From contig DBXK01000049.1 in assembly GCA_002309375.1 (NCBI GenBank), positions 27,368-62,560 on the forward strand: DNA of 35,193 nucleotides, in the 5' to 3' direction. A model generated the notes under the pieces. That model ran no database searches. It worked only from the letters and a program-made list of their open reading frames with translations, and was not told where the DNA came from. Shown piece by piece: positions 15,448-23,744 of the stretch. Positions within the stretch are counted from its first letter, which is position 1. Every line of letters starts with the position of its first letter. This DNA comes from Christensenella sp. UBA1214. Its GTDB lineage: Bacteria; Bacillota; Clostridia; Christensenellales; CAG-138. A program made the position numbers and the translations under genes.

Positions 15448-16263
15448 ATGAACGAAAGCATCTTCATCTATGTGAATTTTTCGAAACCGGGATATAAGGA
15501 AGTCCTGAAGCGCGCCGAAAGCATCGTTGCGGAGCTCGGCCTTTCGTCGAAATCATTCCTGAACCCGATCATTCTTTACCATACCGCCTCGGAAACGCCG
15601 CCGAGGTGCATCGTCACGATCGGCGGGGACGGCACGATCCTCGGGAACGTTTCGATCGCCGCCAACAGCAATTTCACCCTCGATGTGCCGATCCTCGGCG
15701 TCAACCTCGGCAAGATCGGCTTCTTCAGCGAGACCGATATCGACGGCTTAAAGGCGGCGCTCGAAAGCTTCCTTGCAGGGGATTACCGCATCGAGGAAGC
15801 GTCGATGCTCAAAACAGCGATCGAAGGCGTCGGCGAATGCCACTGCCTCAACGATTTCATGGTCGCGAAGAAGGGCTTTTCCTCCGTTTCCCATGTCGAG
15901 GTCAGCGTCGACGGCTGCAGCATGGGCGTGATCCACGGCGACGGCGTCGTGATTTCCTCCTCGACCGGCTCCACCGGCTATTCGATCTCCGCGGGCGGCC
16001 CCGTCGTCGCCCCGAATCTCGACGTGATCCTCGTCACGCCGATCTGCCCGCATTCGCTGACGGCAAGGCCCGTCGTCGCCTCCTTCGATTCAAAGATCCG
16101 CGTGACGGCGCTGAGCGCGTGCGTGCTCCATTCCGACGGCGTGCAGCTGATGCCGATCCCCGCAAACACCTCGATCACCGTTCAAAAATCCGAAAAAACC
16201 GCAAAATTCATCCGCATTGGCGAAAGGAATATCTTCCGCCTGATCCGGGAAAAGCTTGTCTGA
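15448..16263 (+). CDS. nadK: NAD kinase
   Basis: 271 residues. ATP-dependent phosphorylation of NAD to NADP in the cytoplasm. Motifs are IGGDGTILG (58-66, catalytic GGDGT), LGVNLGKIGFFSE, the conserved HGDGVVISSSTGSTGYSISAGGPVVAP and the PICPHSLTARPVV segment. ATG 15448 is chosen because GGAGG lies five bases upstream; an in-frame ATG at 15415 would overlap tlyA and add 11 residues. In many Clostridia nadK lies between tlyA and argR-recN; argR is absent here. Confidence 0.96.
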   Translation: MNESIFIYVNFSKPGYKEVLKRAESIVAELGLSSKSFLNPIILYHTASETPPRCIVTIGGDGTILGNVSIAANSNFTLDVPILGVNLGKIGFFSETDIDGLKAALESFLAGDYRIEEASMLKTAIEGVGECHCLNDFMVAKKGFSSVSHVEVSVDGCSMGVIHGDGVVISSSTGSTGYSISAGGPVVAPNLDVILVTPICPHSLTARPVVASFDSKIRVTALSACVLHSDGVQLMPIPANTSITVQKSEKTAKFIRIGERNIFRLIREKLV

Positions 16264-16284
16264 GCCCCGTCAGACGCCGAAACA

Positions 16285-17976
16285 ATGCTTGCAAGACTGA
16301 TCATCAACAATATCGCCCTGATCGACCGCCTGGACATCGAGCTCCATCCCGGGCTGAACGTGCTGACCGGCGAGACCGGCGCGGGCAAGTCCATCATCAT
16401 CGACAGCGTGAACCTCGCCCTCGGCGACCGCGGCAGCCGCGAGCTGATCTCCGCGGGGCAGCAGAAGGCGCGGGTCGAGGCCTTCTTCGAGCTCGGAGCG
16501 GAAGCGGAAAAGATCAATGCACAGCTTGAAAAAATGAGCGTCGAGCCGAATGGGGACGAGCTCATCATCGTGCGCGAGATCACTGCGGCGGGGAAGAGCC
16601 TCTGCCGCGTCAACGGCGAGATCGTGACCCTTGCGGCCCTGCGCGAGCTGACGGACAGCCTCGTCGACGTCCACGGCCAGCACGAGCACCAGAGCCTGCT
16701 CGACCCGAAAAAGCATATCGGCATCCTCGACGCCTTCGACGAAACGCGCATCGCGCCGGTCCGCGCGGAGGCGAACAAGCTTCACGAGGACTACCGCGCC
16801 GTCGTGAACCGGCTCAATTCCGGCTTCGTTTCGGCGGAGGAGCGCGAGCGGAGGATCGATATCCTTTCCTACCAGATAAAGGAGATAAACAAGGCCGCGC
16901 TCACAGCGGGCGAGGAGGAAACCATCGAGGAGGAGCTCCGCATCCTTTCAAACGCCGAAAAGATCAGCAGCGCCCTTTCAATGAGCGGCGAACTGCTTTC
17001 CGGCGACGGCGGCGCGCTTGAAAAGCTCAGAAAGGCCGCTTCGGAGCTTTCCGATATCTCCGACCTTTCGGAGCAGTACAATGAGCTCTATTCCCGCCTC
17101 GACAGCGCGTTTTACGAGCTTGAGGACGCTTCGTATCAGCTCCGCGAGCTTGCCTACGGCTTCGAATATTCGCCGGAGCGCCTCAACGAGCTCGAGCATC
17201 GCCTTGACCGCATCACCTCGCTGAAGCGCAAATACGGCGGCTCCGTCGAAGCGGTGCTTGCCTTCCGCGACAAGGCGGAGGCGGAGCTCGACGAGCTCAC
17301 CGGCGCGGGCGAGCTTCGCGCAAAGCTGACCTCGGAAAAGGCTTCCCTTGAGAAAAAATATAAGGCCTGCGCGGAAAAACTGACCGCGCTCCGCCATGAG
17401 GCCGCCGAAAGATTGAAGCGCGGCGTGGATCGGGAGCTCCGGGAGCTCGGCATGGAAAAGGCCGAGTTCGGCGTATCGTTCGCAAAAGCGGGGGATGAGC
17501 CCCGGCGGAACGGCCTCGACGAGGTCGAATTCCTCCTTTCGGCGAACGCCGGCGAACCGCTCAAACCCCTTTCGAAGGTCGCCTCCGGCGGCGAACTTTC
17601 GCGCATCATGCTCGCGATCAAGACCGTCTGCGCGGGCTCCGACGGAACGCCGACGCTGATCTTCGACGAGGTCGATACCGGCATCAGCGGCCGCACCGCG
17701 ATCAAGGTCGGCGAAAGGCTTTCCCTCGTTTCCGTGGAAAAGCAGGTGCTTTCCGTGACCCATCTGCCGCAGATCGCGGCCTTTGCGGACTGCCACCTCC
17801 TCGTTGAAAAGCATGAGGAAGGCGGCCGCACCCAAACGAGCCTCCGCCGCCTTTCGGACGATGAGCGCCGCAGGGAGCTCGCCCGCATCATGGGCGCCGG
17901 CAGCTCCGCCGAAACCGCAGTCGCCTACGCAGGCGAGCTGATCGACGAAGCGGAGAAATTCAAAAAACAGAGATAA
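16285..17976 (+). CDS. recN: DNA repair protein RecN
   Basis: 563 residues, normal. SMC-like ATPase for double-strand break repair. The N-terminal half has Walker A GETGAGKS (about 31-38) and the VHGQHEHQSLLDPKKH motif. The middle is a long coiled coil (about 170-380). The C-terminal half has the ABC signature ASGGELSRIMLAIK, Walker B LIFDEVDTGISGR and the H-loop VTHLPQIAAFAD. Start ATG 16285 is 21 bases after nadK; the ribosome-binding site is weak. A bidirectional terminator follows. Confidence 0.97.
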   Translation: MLARLIINNIALIDRLDIELHPGLNVLTGETGAGKSIIIDSVNLALGDRGSRELISAGQQKARVEAFFELGAEAEKINAQLEKMSVEPNGDELIIVREITAAGKSLCRVNGEIVTLAALRELTDSLVDVHGQHEHQSLLDPKKHIGILDAFDETRIAPVRAEANKLHEDYRAVVNRLNSGFVSAEERERRIDILSYQIKEINKAALTAGEEETIEEELRILSNAEKISSALSMSGELLSGDGGALEKLRKAASELSDISDLSEQYNELYSRLDSAFYELEDASYQLRELAYGFEYSPERLNELEHRLDRITSLKRKYGGSVEAVLAFRDKAEAELDELTGAGELRAKLTSEKASLEKKYKACAEKLTALRHEAAERLKRGVDRELRELGMEKAEFGVSFAKAGDEPRRNGLDEVEFLLSANAGEPLKPLSKVASGGELSRIMLAIKTVCAGSDGTPTLIFDEVDTGISGRTAIKVGERLSLVSVEKQVLSVTHLPQIAAFADCHLLVEKHEEGGRTQTSLRRLSDDERRRELARIMGAGSSAETAVAYAGELIDEAEKFKKQR

Positions 17977-18003
17977 AACGGCGAAAACGCCGCATTATAC
18001 AAT

Positions 18004-18033
18004 AAAAAAGCCTCCTTCTCAGGAGGCTTTTTT
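18004..18033. terminator. Bidirectional terminator between recN and spoIVB
   Basis: A perfect 12-bp inverted repeat (18004-18015 and 18022-18033) with a six-base loop TTCTCA has A6 on the left arm and T6 on the right, so it can terminate transcription from either side. The stop codon of spoIVB (minus strand) lies in its loop at 18019-18021. Confidence 0.95.
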
Positions 18034-19257
18034 ACATTCTTCATACATCCAGTAGGCGTAGATGCCGTAGCCGCGCGTCGGGTCGTTGACGAAAACGTGG
18101 GTCACGACCCCGGCGAGGCGGCCGTCCTGGATGATCGGGCTGCCGCTCATGCCCTGCACGATGCCGCCCGTTCTTTCGAGAAGGCGGCTGTCGGTGATCT
18201 CGATCACAAGGCCCTTCTGGTCGGGCCGGTCCTGCTTCGCGGCGCGGACGATCCGGCAGGACCAGCTTTTCATGCCCTCGCCGTCGATCTCCGAAAGGAG
18301 CTCCGCTTCGCCCTCGTGCACCTCCGTCGGGAAGGCGAGGGGCAGCGCCTCCGGCAGTTCGCCCAAGGAGCGCGCTCCGTTTTCCGCATCGAGCAGGCCG
18401 AAAACGCCGAGCTCGCTGTTCGTTACGATGCTCCCGACAAGCGGAGCATCGGTCGGGACCGTCCCGCGAAGCTCTCCGGGAACGCCGCTTCGGCCCTTCG
18501 TGACGCCGAGGATCGCCGCAAGCCGCAGTTCGCCGCTGCGGACGGGGAGGATGCAGCCCGTGTCCGCGTCCGCGACCGAATGCCCGAGCGCCGCCGTTTC
18601 GCCGCCTTTAGCGCCGATGAAGGAGAGCGTGCCGATGCCGACGGTGCTGTCCCGCACCCAACAGCCGAGCTTCGCGCCGCCGTCCCTGCCGATCACGGGC
18701 ACAGCGCTCACGGAGATCTGCTTCCCGTCCCGCTGAACGGTCAGCCGCGCCCTGCCGGGGGCTTCGTTCAGCGCGCGCTGCAGCTCCTCCGACGTGAAGA
18801 CCGGGATGCCGTTCACGGCGGTGACGATATCACCGGCGCGGAGCGAAGAATCCTTTGCGGGACAGCATTTTTTGCCCGAAGCGTCGAGAACCTCGCCGAA
18901 GCCGACGATGAGCACGCCGTCGGTGCGGATGCTGATGCCGACGGCCCTTCCGCCCGGGATGAGCTCCGCCCGCTCCGAAACATGCACGGGGATGCTCCTG
19001 AGCTCGATGAAGCCGAAGAGCAGAAGGCGCAGTCTGCGCCCGGCAAGGGTCTCATCGCCCGAAACGGAAACGGCGAGGGAACCGTCCGCGCCGGAAAGCG
19101 GGAAAACCGGCCCCGCCGCGGCTGTGCTTCCGCCGATGAAGAGGGCGGGGGGAAGCTCCCGCGCGGCGCGCATGCCGGAAGTGAAATTGAAGGCAAAAAC
19201 CGCGAGCGCAAGCAGAAAACCGAGCAGCCGCAAGATTTTTTTCGAGTTCGTTTTCAA
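18019..19257 (-). CDS. spoIVB: SpoIVB serine peptidase (stage IV sporulation protein B)
   Basis: 412 residues (B. subtilis 425). Secreted from the forespore; in B. subtilis it cleaves SpoIVFA to trigger pro-SigK processing. An N-terminal membrane anchor/signal (about 8-24) is followed by a PDZ domain (about 100-185) and the S55 peptidase domain. Candidate catalytic residues are H226 (ALGHSVAD), D356 (EITDSRLL) and S371 (GIVQGMSGSPI). The start is a TTG at 19255-19257; a strong AAGGAGGG lies unusually far upstream (about 16 bases), so the start is less certain. The gene faces recN; in B. subtilis recN and spoIVB are co-directional. Confidence 0.94.
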   Translation of the reverse strand: MKTNSKKILRLLGFLLALAVFAFNFTSGMRAARELPPALFIGGSTAAAGPVFPLSGADGSLAVSVSGDETLAGRRLRLLLFGFIELRSIPVHVSERAELIPGGRAVGISIRTDGVLIVGFGEVLDASGKKCCPAKDSSLRAGDIVTAVNGIPVFTSEELQRALNEAPGRARLTVQRDGKQISVSAVPVIGRDGGAKLGCWVRDSTVGIGTLSFIGAKGGETAALGHSVADADTGCILPVRSGELRLAAILGVTKGRSGVPGELRGTVPTDAPLVGSIVTNSELGVFGLLDAENGARSLGELPEALPLAFPTEVHEGEAELLSEIDGEGMKSWSCRIVRAAKQDRPDQKGLVIEITDSRLLERTGGIVQGMSGSPIIQDGRLAGVVTHVFVNDPTRGYGIYAYWMYEECKKAS

Positions 19258-19394
19258 GGCCGAAACAGCGATCGCCCTCCTTCCCGGCAGAAGCCGCTTT
19301 CAATAGTTTTTTCGGAAAAGCAGCTTTTTAATCGGCCGCAAAAAGGGAATAAGGGCGTATTTTTGCATTAAATATAAAAAAATTCAAAATGTTG

Positions 19395-19430
19395 ATGACA
19401 TTTTTTTGAACATGTGTTATAATGATGCCA
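19395..19430 (+). promoter_or_regulatory. SigA-type promoter that appears to start transcription on the initiator ATG
   Basis: ATGACA (19395-19400), a 17-base spacer and TATAAT (19418-19423) with extended -10 TG at 19415-19416. The ATG of the following protein begins at 19430, seven bases past the -10 element, which is where transcription would begin. No Shine-Dalgarno sequence lies upstream. This suggests a leaderless mRNA. Confidence 0.6.
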
Positions 19431-20665
19431 TGAAAAAGCAATACAACAAAAGGCGATTTCCGAATAAATACAGGCGTTCGAGGTTCGGCGGCAAAAAAGG
19501 CGGCTCCTTCTTCAAGCGTTTCTTCGCGGTGCTGGGGTTCCTGATCCTTGCGGCGGTGCTCGCGCTCGTCGTGATGTTCGTTCTCGAGGTCGCCTTCAAG
19601 ATCGACACGCCCCTGCCGCCCGACGGCATTTTCGGCAGGATCGCTTCGATGATGCATTTCGAAATGGTCACTTCTCCGACGCCCGAGCCGGAGCCGACCC
19701 TGACGCCCGAGCCGGAGCCGGCCGATCCCTTCAACGGCGAGATCGAGGAGATCGAGCTCGTCTTCCCGGCGGAGATGAATTATCCCTACCTCGCGGATCC
19801 GTACTGCTTCAACGGCTCGATCATCTGCTCCGTCGGCAAGCAGTTCGACCGCACGGTGAAGCTCTTTAAGCTCGCCGAATACAGCGTCGGCTCGAAGAGC
19901 GTGCGCGAGCTCTCCGTCGAAGCGATGAACGATCATCTCTTCTTCCCGGTATTCAATGAAAAATGGCTCGTCTATTTCGACGCGCATTACAGCGTCGGCG
20001 GCGGCTTTATCTGCGCCGTTGACCGCACGAAGCCGGATGCGGAGCCCGTGATCGTGAAGCAGGTCTATATCGGCCAGCCGAGGATCCGTCTTTCGGGCGA
20101 CCGCATAACCTGGATCGAGCGCACCGGCAGCGACCGCGACAAGATCTTCGTCTGCGATCTCAATTCAATGGAGACCGCCGTGATCCAGTTCTTCGACCGC
20201 TCCGATTACGGAACGAGCATGCCGTATTTTTACGGCGATCTCGTGCTCTGGGCCGCGCCGGGGTCGGGGGACAGCTCGGTGATCAAGTCCATCAACGCCG
20301 AAACGGGCGCGATGGGGGAGTTCGATCCCGGCACCTATGTTCACGATCCCGCATATAACGGCAAATACTATGCCTGGCTCGATGCGCCGCATTCGCCGGA
20401 CGCCGCGCTTTATGCGGCGGACACAGCGAGCGACCCGGTGCTCATCGCAAGGGGCGTGACGGAATTCGGCATCAGCGATAAATTCATCGCCTACGGCCTC
20501 GACGGCGCCGTATTCATCTATGTTTTCGAAACCGGCCAAAGCTACCGCATCACTCCGGAAAGGGAGGAAGCGCTCTTCCTCGGCGTTTCCGGCGGCACCG
20601 TGATGTGGATGGACGTCACTTCGAGGGAGCGGGATATCATCAAATACGCGATCCCTCCCCTTTGA
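19430..20665 (+). CDS. Membrane-anchored protein with predicted beta-propeller ectodomain
   Basis: 411 residues from ATG 19430. A very basic N-terminal tail (residues 1-30, many Lys/Arg) is followed by one transmembrane helix (about 31-54) and a Pro/Glu/Thr-rich linker (about 82-100, repeats of TPEPEP). The extracytoplasmic region (about 105-411) has repeated strand-rich units with WL, YAW, VLWAAP and similar patterns spaced about 45 residues apart, resembling TolB/WD-like propellers. No catalytic motif is seen. Upstream in-frame TTG 19406 and ATG 19412 lie inside the promoter, so ATG 19430 is preferred. Function unknown; it probably acts at the cell surface. Confidence 0.75.
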   Translation: MKKQYNKRRFPNKYRRSRFGGKKGGSFFKRFFAVLGFLILAAVLALVVMFVLEVAFKIDTPLPPDGIFGRIASMMHFEMVTSPTPEPEPTLTPEPEPADPFNGEIEEIELVFPAEMNYPYLADPYCFNGSIICSVGKQFDRTVKLFKLAEYSVGSKSVRELSVEAMNDHLFFPVFNEKWLVYFDAHYSVGGGFICAVDRTKPDAEPVIVKQVYIGQPRIRLSGDRITWIERTGSDRDKIFVCDLNSMETAVIQFFDRSDYGTSMPYFYGDLVLWAAPGSGDSSVIKSINAETGAMGEFDPGTYVHDPAYNGKYYAWLDAPHSPDAALYAADTASDPVLIARGVTEFGISDKFIAYGLDGAVFIYVFETGQSYRITPEREEALFLGVSGGTVMWMDVTSRERDIIKYAIPPL

Positions 20666-20705
20666 TGCCTTTCTTTGGGGCGCCATATCCCGATAAGCTT
20701 GTAAA

Positions 20706-22055
20706 ATGAAAGAAAAAACAAAATTTGTCTGCGGAGAATGCGGTTACGAGACCGTGAAATGGCTGGGCTGCTGCCCGAGCTGCGGCAGTTGGAATACTCT
20801 CGAGGAAGTCTCGGCGCCAGCCCCCTCGAAAAGCGGCGGAAGCGGAAGAACGCTCGGCGGCGGTTCGCGCGCCGTGAATCTCGCCTCCGTGACGGAGACG
20901 GACAGCATCCGCATTTCAACGGGCATTTCCGAATTCGACCGCGTGCTCGGCGGCGGCGTCGTTGCGGGCTCGACCATCCTCGTCGGCGGTGACCCGGGCA
21001 TCGGCAAGAGCACGCTGCTCATCCAGGCCGCGAGCAATCTTTTGAAAAACGGCGCGGTGCTCTATGTTTCCGGCGAGGAATCGAAGGCCCAGCTCAAGCT
21101 GCGCGCCTCCCGCTGCGGCGTGAGCGGGGAGCTGCTGATCATGACGGAGACCTCGATCGACGCGATCGAAGCGGAGGTCGAAAGGCTCAAGCCGAAATTC
21201 CTCGTGATCGATTCGATCCAAACGATGATCAGCCCGGAACTCAGCAACGCCACCGGCAGCGTGACCCAGATCCGCGAGGCTACGACCTCCCTCACAAGAA
21301 TCGCGAAAAGCAATAACTGCGCCGTGTTCATCGTCGGCCACGTCACCAAGGAGGGCGCGATCGCCGGCCCGAGGATGCTCGAGCATATGGTCGATACCGT
21401 GCTCTATTTCGAGGGCGACCGCCATGACTCCCTGCGCCTTCTCCGCGCGGTGAAGAACCGCTTCGGCTCCACGAACGAGATCGGCATCTTCGAGATGCGG
21501 CAGGAGGGCCTTGCGGAGGTCGAAAACACCGCCGGGCTTTTCGTGACGGGCGGCAACGACACCGGTTGCGCCGTGACCTGCATCATGGAGGGCAACCGTC
21601 CGATCCTCGTCGAGGTGCAGTCCCTTCTCAACCCGACCGCCTTTTCGAACCCGAGGCGCGTTGCCGCGGGGATGGATACGAACCGGCTGATGCTGCTGAT
21701 CGCGGTCCTCGAACGCCGCGGCGGGCTCCGCATCGGCGATAAGGACGTCTACACCAACGCCGTCGGCGGCATCCGCATCGACGACCGCGGCGCCGATCTT
21801 GCGATCGCGATGGCAGTCGCGGGCTCCGTTTTCGACAGGCCTCTGCCGGAGAGCACGGTCGTGATCGGCGAATTGAGCCTCACCGGCGAGATCCGCTCGG
21901 TGGACAGGCTCTATAACCGCGTTCAGGAGTGCGCGCGGCTCGGCTATCAAAACGCCGTCGTGCCCGCTTCCGCGAAGCTGCGCGGGGCCGAGGGCATCAA
22001 TCTCATCAAAGTCAAATATCTAAGAGACGCTTTTTTGACGTTCACTGATAAATAA
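20706..22055 (+). CDS. radA: DNA repair protein RadA (Sms)
   Basis: 449 residues, normal. An N-terminal C4 zinc finger (C9, C12, C23, C26: CGECGYETVKWLGCCPSC), a RecA-like ATPase with Walker A GGDPGIGKST and the RadA-specific VKNRFGSTNEIGIF motif, and a C-terminal Lon-protease-like domain (DVYTNAVGGIRIDDRGADLAIAMAVAGS). RadA aids branch migration in recombinational repair. ATG 20706 has no clear ribosome-binding site. It lies 40 bases after the propeller-protein gene on the same strand. Confidence 0.97.
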   Translation: MKEKTKFVCGECGYETVKWLGCCPSCGSWNTLEEVSAPAPSKSGGSGRTLGGGSRAVNLASVTETDSIRISTGISEFDRVLGGGVVAGSTILVGGDPGIGKSTLLIQAASNLLKNGAVLYVSGEESKAQLKLRASRCGVSGELLIMTETSIDAIEAEVERLKPKFLVIDSIQTMISPELSNATGSVTQIREATTSLTRIAKSNNCAVFIVGHVTKEGAIAGPRMLEHMVDTVLYFEGDRHDSLRLLRAVKNRFGSTNEIGIFEMRQEGLAEVENTAGLFVTGGNDTGCAVTCIMEGNRPILVEVQSLLNPTAFSNPRRVAAGMDTNRLMLLIAVLERRGGLRIGDKDVYTNAVGGIRIDDRGADLAIAMAVAGSVFDRPLPESTVVIGELSLTGEIRSVDRLYNRVQECARLGYQNAVVPASAKLRGAEGINLIKVKYLRDAFLTFTDK

Positions 22056-22080
22056 TTTCAAGCATTTCGGGGGAAATACA

Positions 22081-23055
22081 ATGCTGAATGAAAAACTGAC
22101 GGACAAAGCGAACACGCTCTGCCTTTACAGGATACTCGCGCAGTACTCCGATGATGAGCACGTGCTCACAATGCGCGACATCATGGCGAGATACGAGGCC
22201 GATTATTCGATGAAGATCGACAGGCGCACCGTTTACAGCTCGATTGAAACGCTCAAAAAGCTCGGCTACGATGTTTCGGATTATGAGGAGAACCGCCGCG
22301 GGTATTATCTGCGCACGCGCCTGTTCGAGCCCTCGGAGGTGCGGCTGATGATGGACGCCGTGTATTCGCTCAACTCGATCCCGCAGAAGCAGACCGCCGA
22401 TCTGATCGAAAAGCTCCAGTCCACCTGCAGCATCCATCAGAAAAAGCTTTACCGCCATCTTTTCGCCTCCGAGCCGGATAAAAAAACGCCGAACCGTTCG
22501 GTCTTCTTCAATATCGACGTGCTCGAAACGGCGATCGCGGAGCGCAAAATGGTCGAATTCACCTATATGCAGTACGGCCTCGACAAGCGCCTGCACGCCC
22601 GCCGCAAGGAAAAATACGCCGTCAGCCCCTACAGCATGGTCTGCGACAACAAGAAATATTACCTCCTTTGCCTGAAGGAGGGCAAGGAGGAGCTGAGCTT
22701 CTACCGCATCGACCTGATGAAGGATATCCGGGTCACCGACAGGCCGCTCGAGGTCTCCCCCGCGAAGATCGACCTCGGCACCGCCCGCAAAACGGTCTAC
22801 GCCTTTTCGGGGAGCCCGGTCGATATCGTCCTGCGCTGCCGGAATTCCGCGATCGGCGCCGTCGTCGACGAATTCGGCACGGGCGTGAAGATCGAGACCT
22901 CGACGGACGGCTGCTTCATTGCGAAGCTCCGCGCCGCGCCGCAGGGCGTGCTGTATTGGACGATGCAGTACCTCAATGAAGTGGAGATCCTCGAGCCCGA
23001 ATCGATGCGCCGCAAAGCGATCGAAATGATCAAGAACAATCCGTACGGAGCGTGA
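22081..23055 (+). CDS. WYL-domain transcriptional regulator
   Basis: 324 residues. An N-terminal winged helix-turn-helix (about 12-80: LYRILAQYSDDEHVLTMRDIMARYEADYSMKIDRRTVYSSIETLKKLGYDV) is followed by a WYL ligand-binding domain (about 150-235; AVSPYSMVCDNKKYYLLCLKEGKEELSFYRIDLMKDI) and a WCX-like C-terminal extension. Family members bind DNA and may sense nucleic acids or nucleotides. ATG 22081 has GGGGGAAA upstream. It lies 25 bases after radA, perhaps co-transcribed. Target genes cannot be read from the sequence. Confidence 0.92.
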   Translation: MLNEKLTDKANTLCLYRILAQYSDDEHVLTMRDIMARYEADYSMKIDRRTVYSSIETLKKLGYDVSDYEENRRGYYLRTRLFEPSEVRLMMDAVYSLNSIPQKQTADLIEKLQSTCSIHQKKLYRHLFASEPDKKTPNRSVFFNIDVLETAIAERKMVEFTYMQYGLDKRLHARRKEKYAVSPYSMVCDNKKYYLLCLKEGKEELSFYRIDLMKDIRVTDRPLEVSPAKIDLGTARKTVYAFSGSPVDIVLRCRNSAIGAVVDEFGTGVKIETSTDGCFIAKLRAAPQGVLYWTMQYLNEVEILEPESMRRKAIEMIKNNPYGA

Positions 23056-23426
23056 TCCGGCGGGCGTGATCCTGCGAGCGAAGCGAGCCCGCTTGCTTCT
23101 CAGCGCGCGGCGCCGCGCCAGGCGCCGGCATCGCAGAAAAACCCGCAAAAGAGTGGTAGCGACAGCGAGCCGTCGCGAAGGCGCTTGCAACTGAGCAGGC
23201 GAGCCGAGCGTGGTCTTTTGCGGAGAGGAGAAGCAGCGGAATGAGCGAGATTTCGCGCTCCGCGCGGAAGCGAGAGATATGGAGCTTGCGACGACGAGCT
23301 GTATGCCATTCACGCCACAACAATAAACTCGGAGAACATTTGGCGGCGGGACGGATCCGAATGATCTTCGCCCGGAAACAGATGATTTGCGCTTTGCGCA
23401 TGAATTGCCTGCGGCATATTGAAATA
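23056..23426. repeat. Non-coding hairpin-rich element, probably a dispersed repeat
   Basis: This 371-base gap holds no credible gene. It contains clustered short inverted repeats: GCGAGCGAAGCGAGC near 23078-23092, TTTCGCGC/GCGCGGAA near 23250-23269, TGCGC-TTT-GCGCA near 23390-23402, and TGCC-TGC-GGCA near 23408-23418. Short open frames exist on both strands, but their composition is unlike neighbouring genes. From memory, strings like these resemble intergenic repeats in gut Firmicutes; no second copy is present here, so dispersal is unproven. Confidence 0.4.
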
Positions 23427-23454
23427 ATAAACGGCCTTTCGGCCGTTTTTTATT
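23427..23454. terminator. Bidirectional terminator
   Basis: AATAAACGGCC, a TTTC loop, then GGCCGTTTTTTATT. The stem has A-rich and T-rich flanks, so it works on both strands. The stop codon of the minus-strand zinc-ribbon gene (23450-23452) lies within its T-rich arm. Confidence 0.88.
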
Positions 23455-23665
23455 CGTCCCGGGTTTCAGGTTCCATGATCCGCTCCAGCATCATTTTCGC
23501 AAGGAGGGGATCGTTTTTCATCGATTCGATCGCTTCGCGGCTCATGACGCTGTTCGTGCCGAGGCAGGCGGTGCAGCGGCTGCCGCATTCCGGGCAGACG
23601 CAGCCGAGGTGGGAATCCTCGGACTGAACCATGTAAACGCCGCAGTTCGTGCAGCTGCATCTCAT
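23450..23665 (-). CDS. Small zinc-ribbon protein
   Basis: 71 residues starting MRCSCTNC. Cysteine pairs near the N-terminus (CSCTNC) and at about 22-34 (CVCPECGSRCTAC) suggest one or two zinc sites. The C-terminal half is a helical, charged segment. No enzymatic motif is seen; I do not recognise a named family. A GGAG lies about ten bases before ATG, and a SigA-type promoter is visible upstream, so the gene has its own transcription unit, ended by the terminator that overlaps its stop codon. Confidence 0.75.
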   Translation of the reverse strand: MRCSCTNCGVYMVQSEDSHLGCVCPECGSRCTACLGTNSVMSREAIESMKNDPLLAKMMLERIMEPETRDE

Positions 23666-23703
23666 AATAAGTACGCTCCTTTCGGCATAAATCCGCTTTC
23701 TCC

Positions 23704-23731
23704 ATTATAAAGTAAAAATAAAAAAATGCAA
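23704..23731 (-). promoter_or_regulatory. SigA-type promoter of the small zinc-ribbon gene
   Basis: Read on the minus strand: TTGCAT (23726-23731), a 16-base A+T-rich spacer and TATAAT (23704-23709), pointing at the gene starting at 23665. Confidence 0.7.
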
Positions 23732-23744
23732 GGGGACGCCCGCC

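Noticed and set aside
23100..23401. Small Ser/Arg-rich open frames in the gap after the WYL regulator
   Set aside because: Several frames are open at once, none with a good ribosome-binding site; the region looks like a non-coding repeat.
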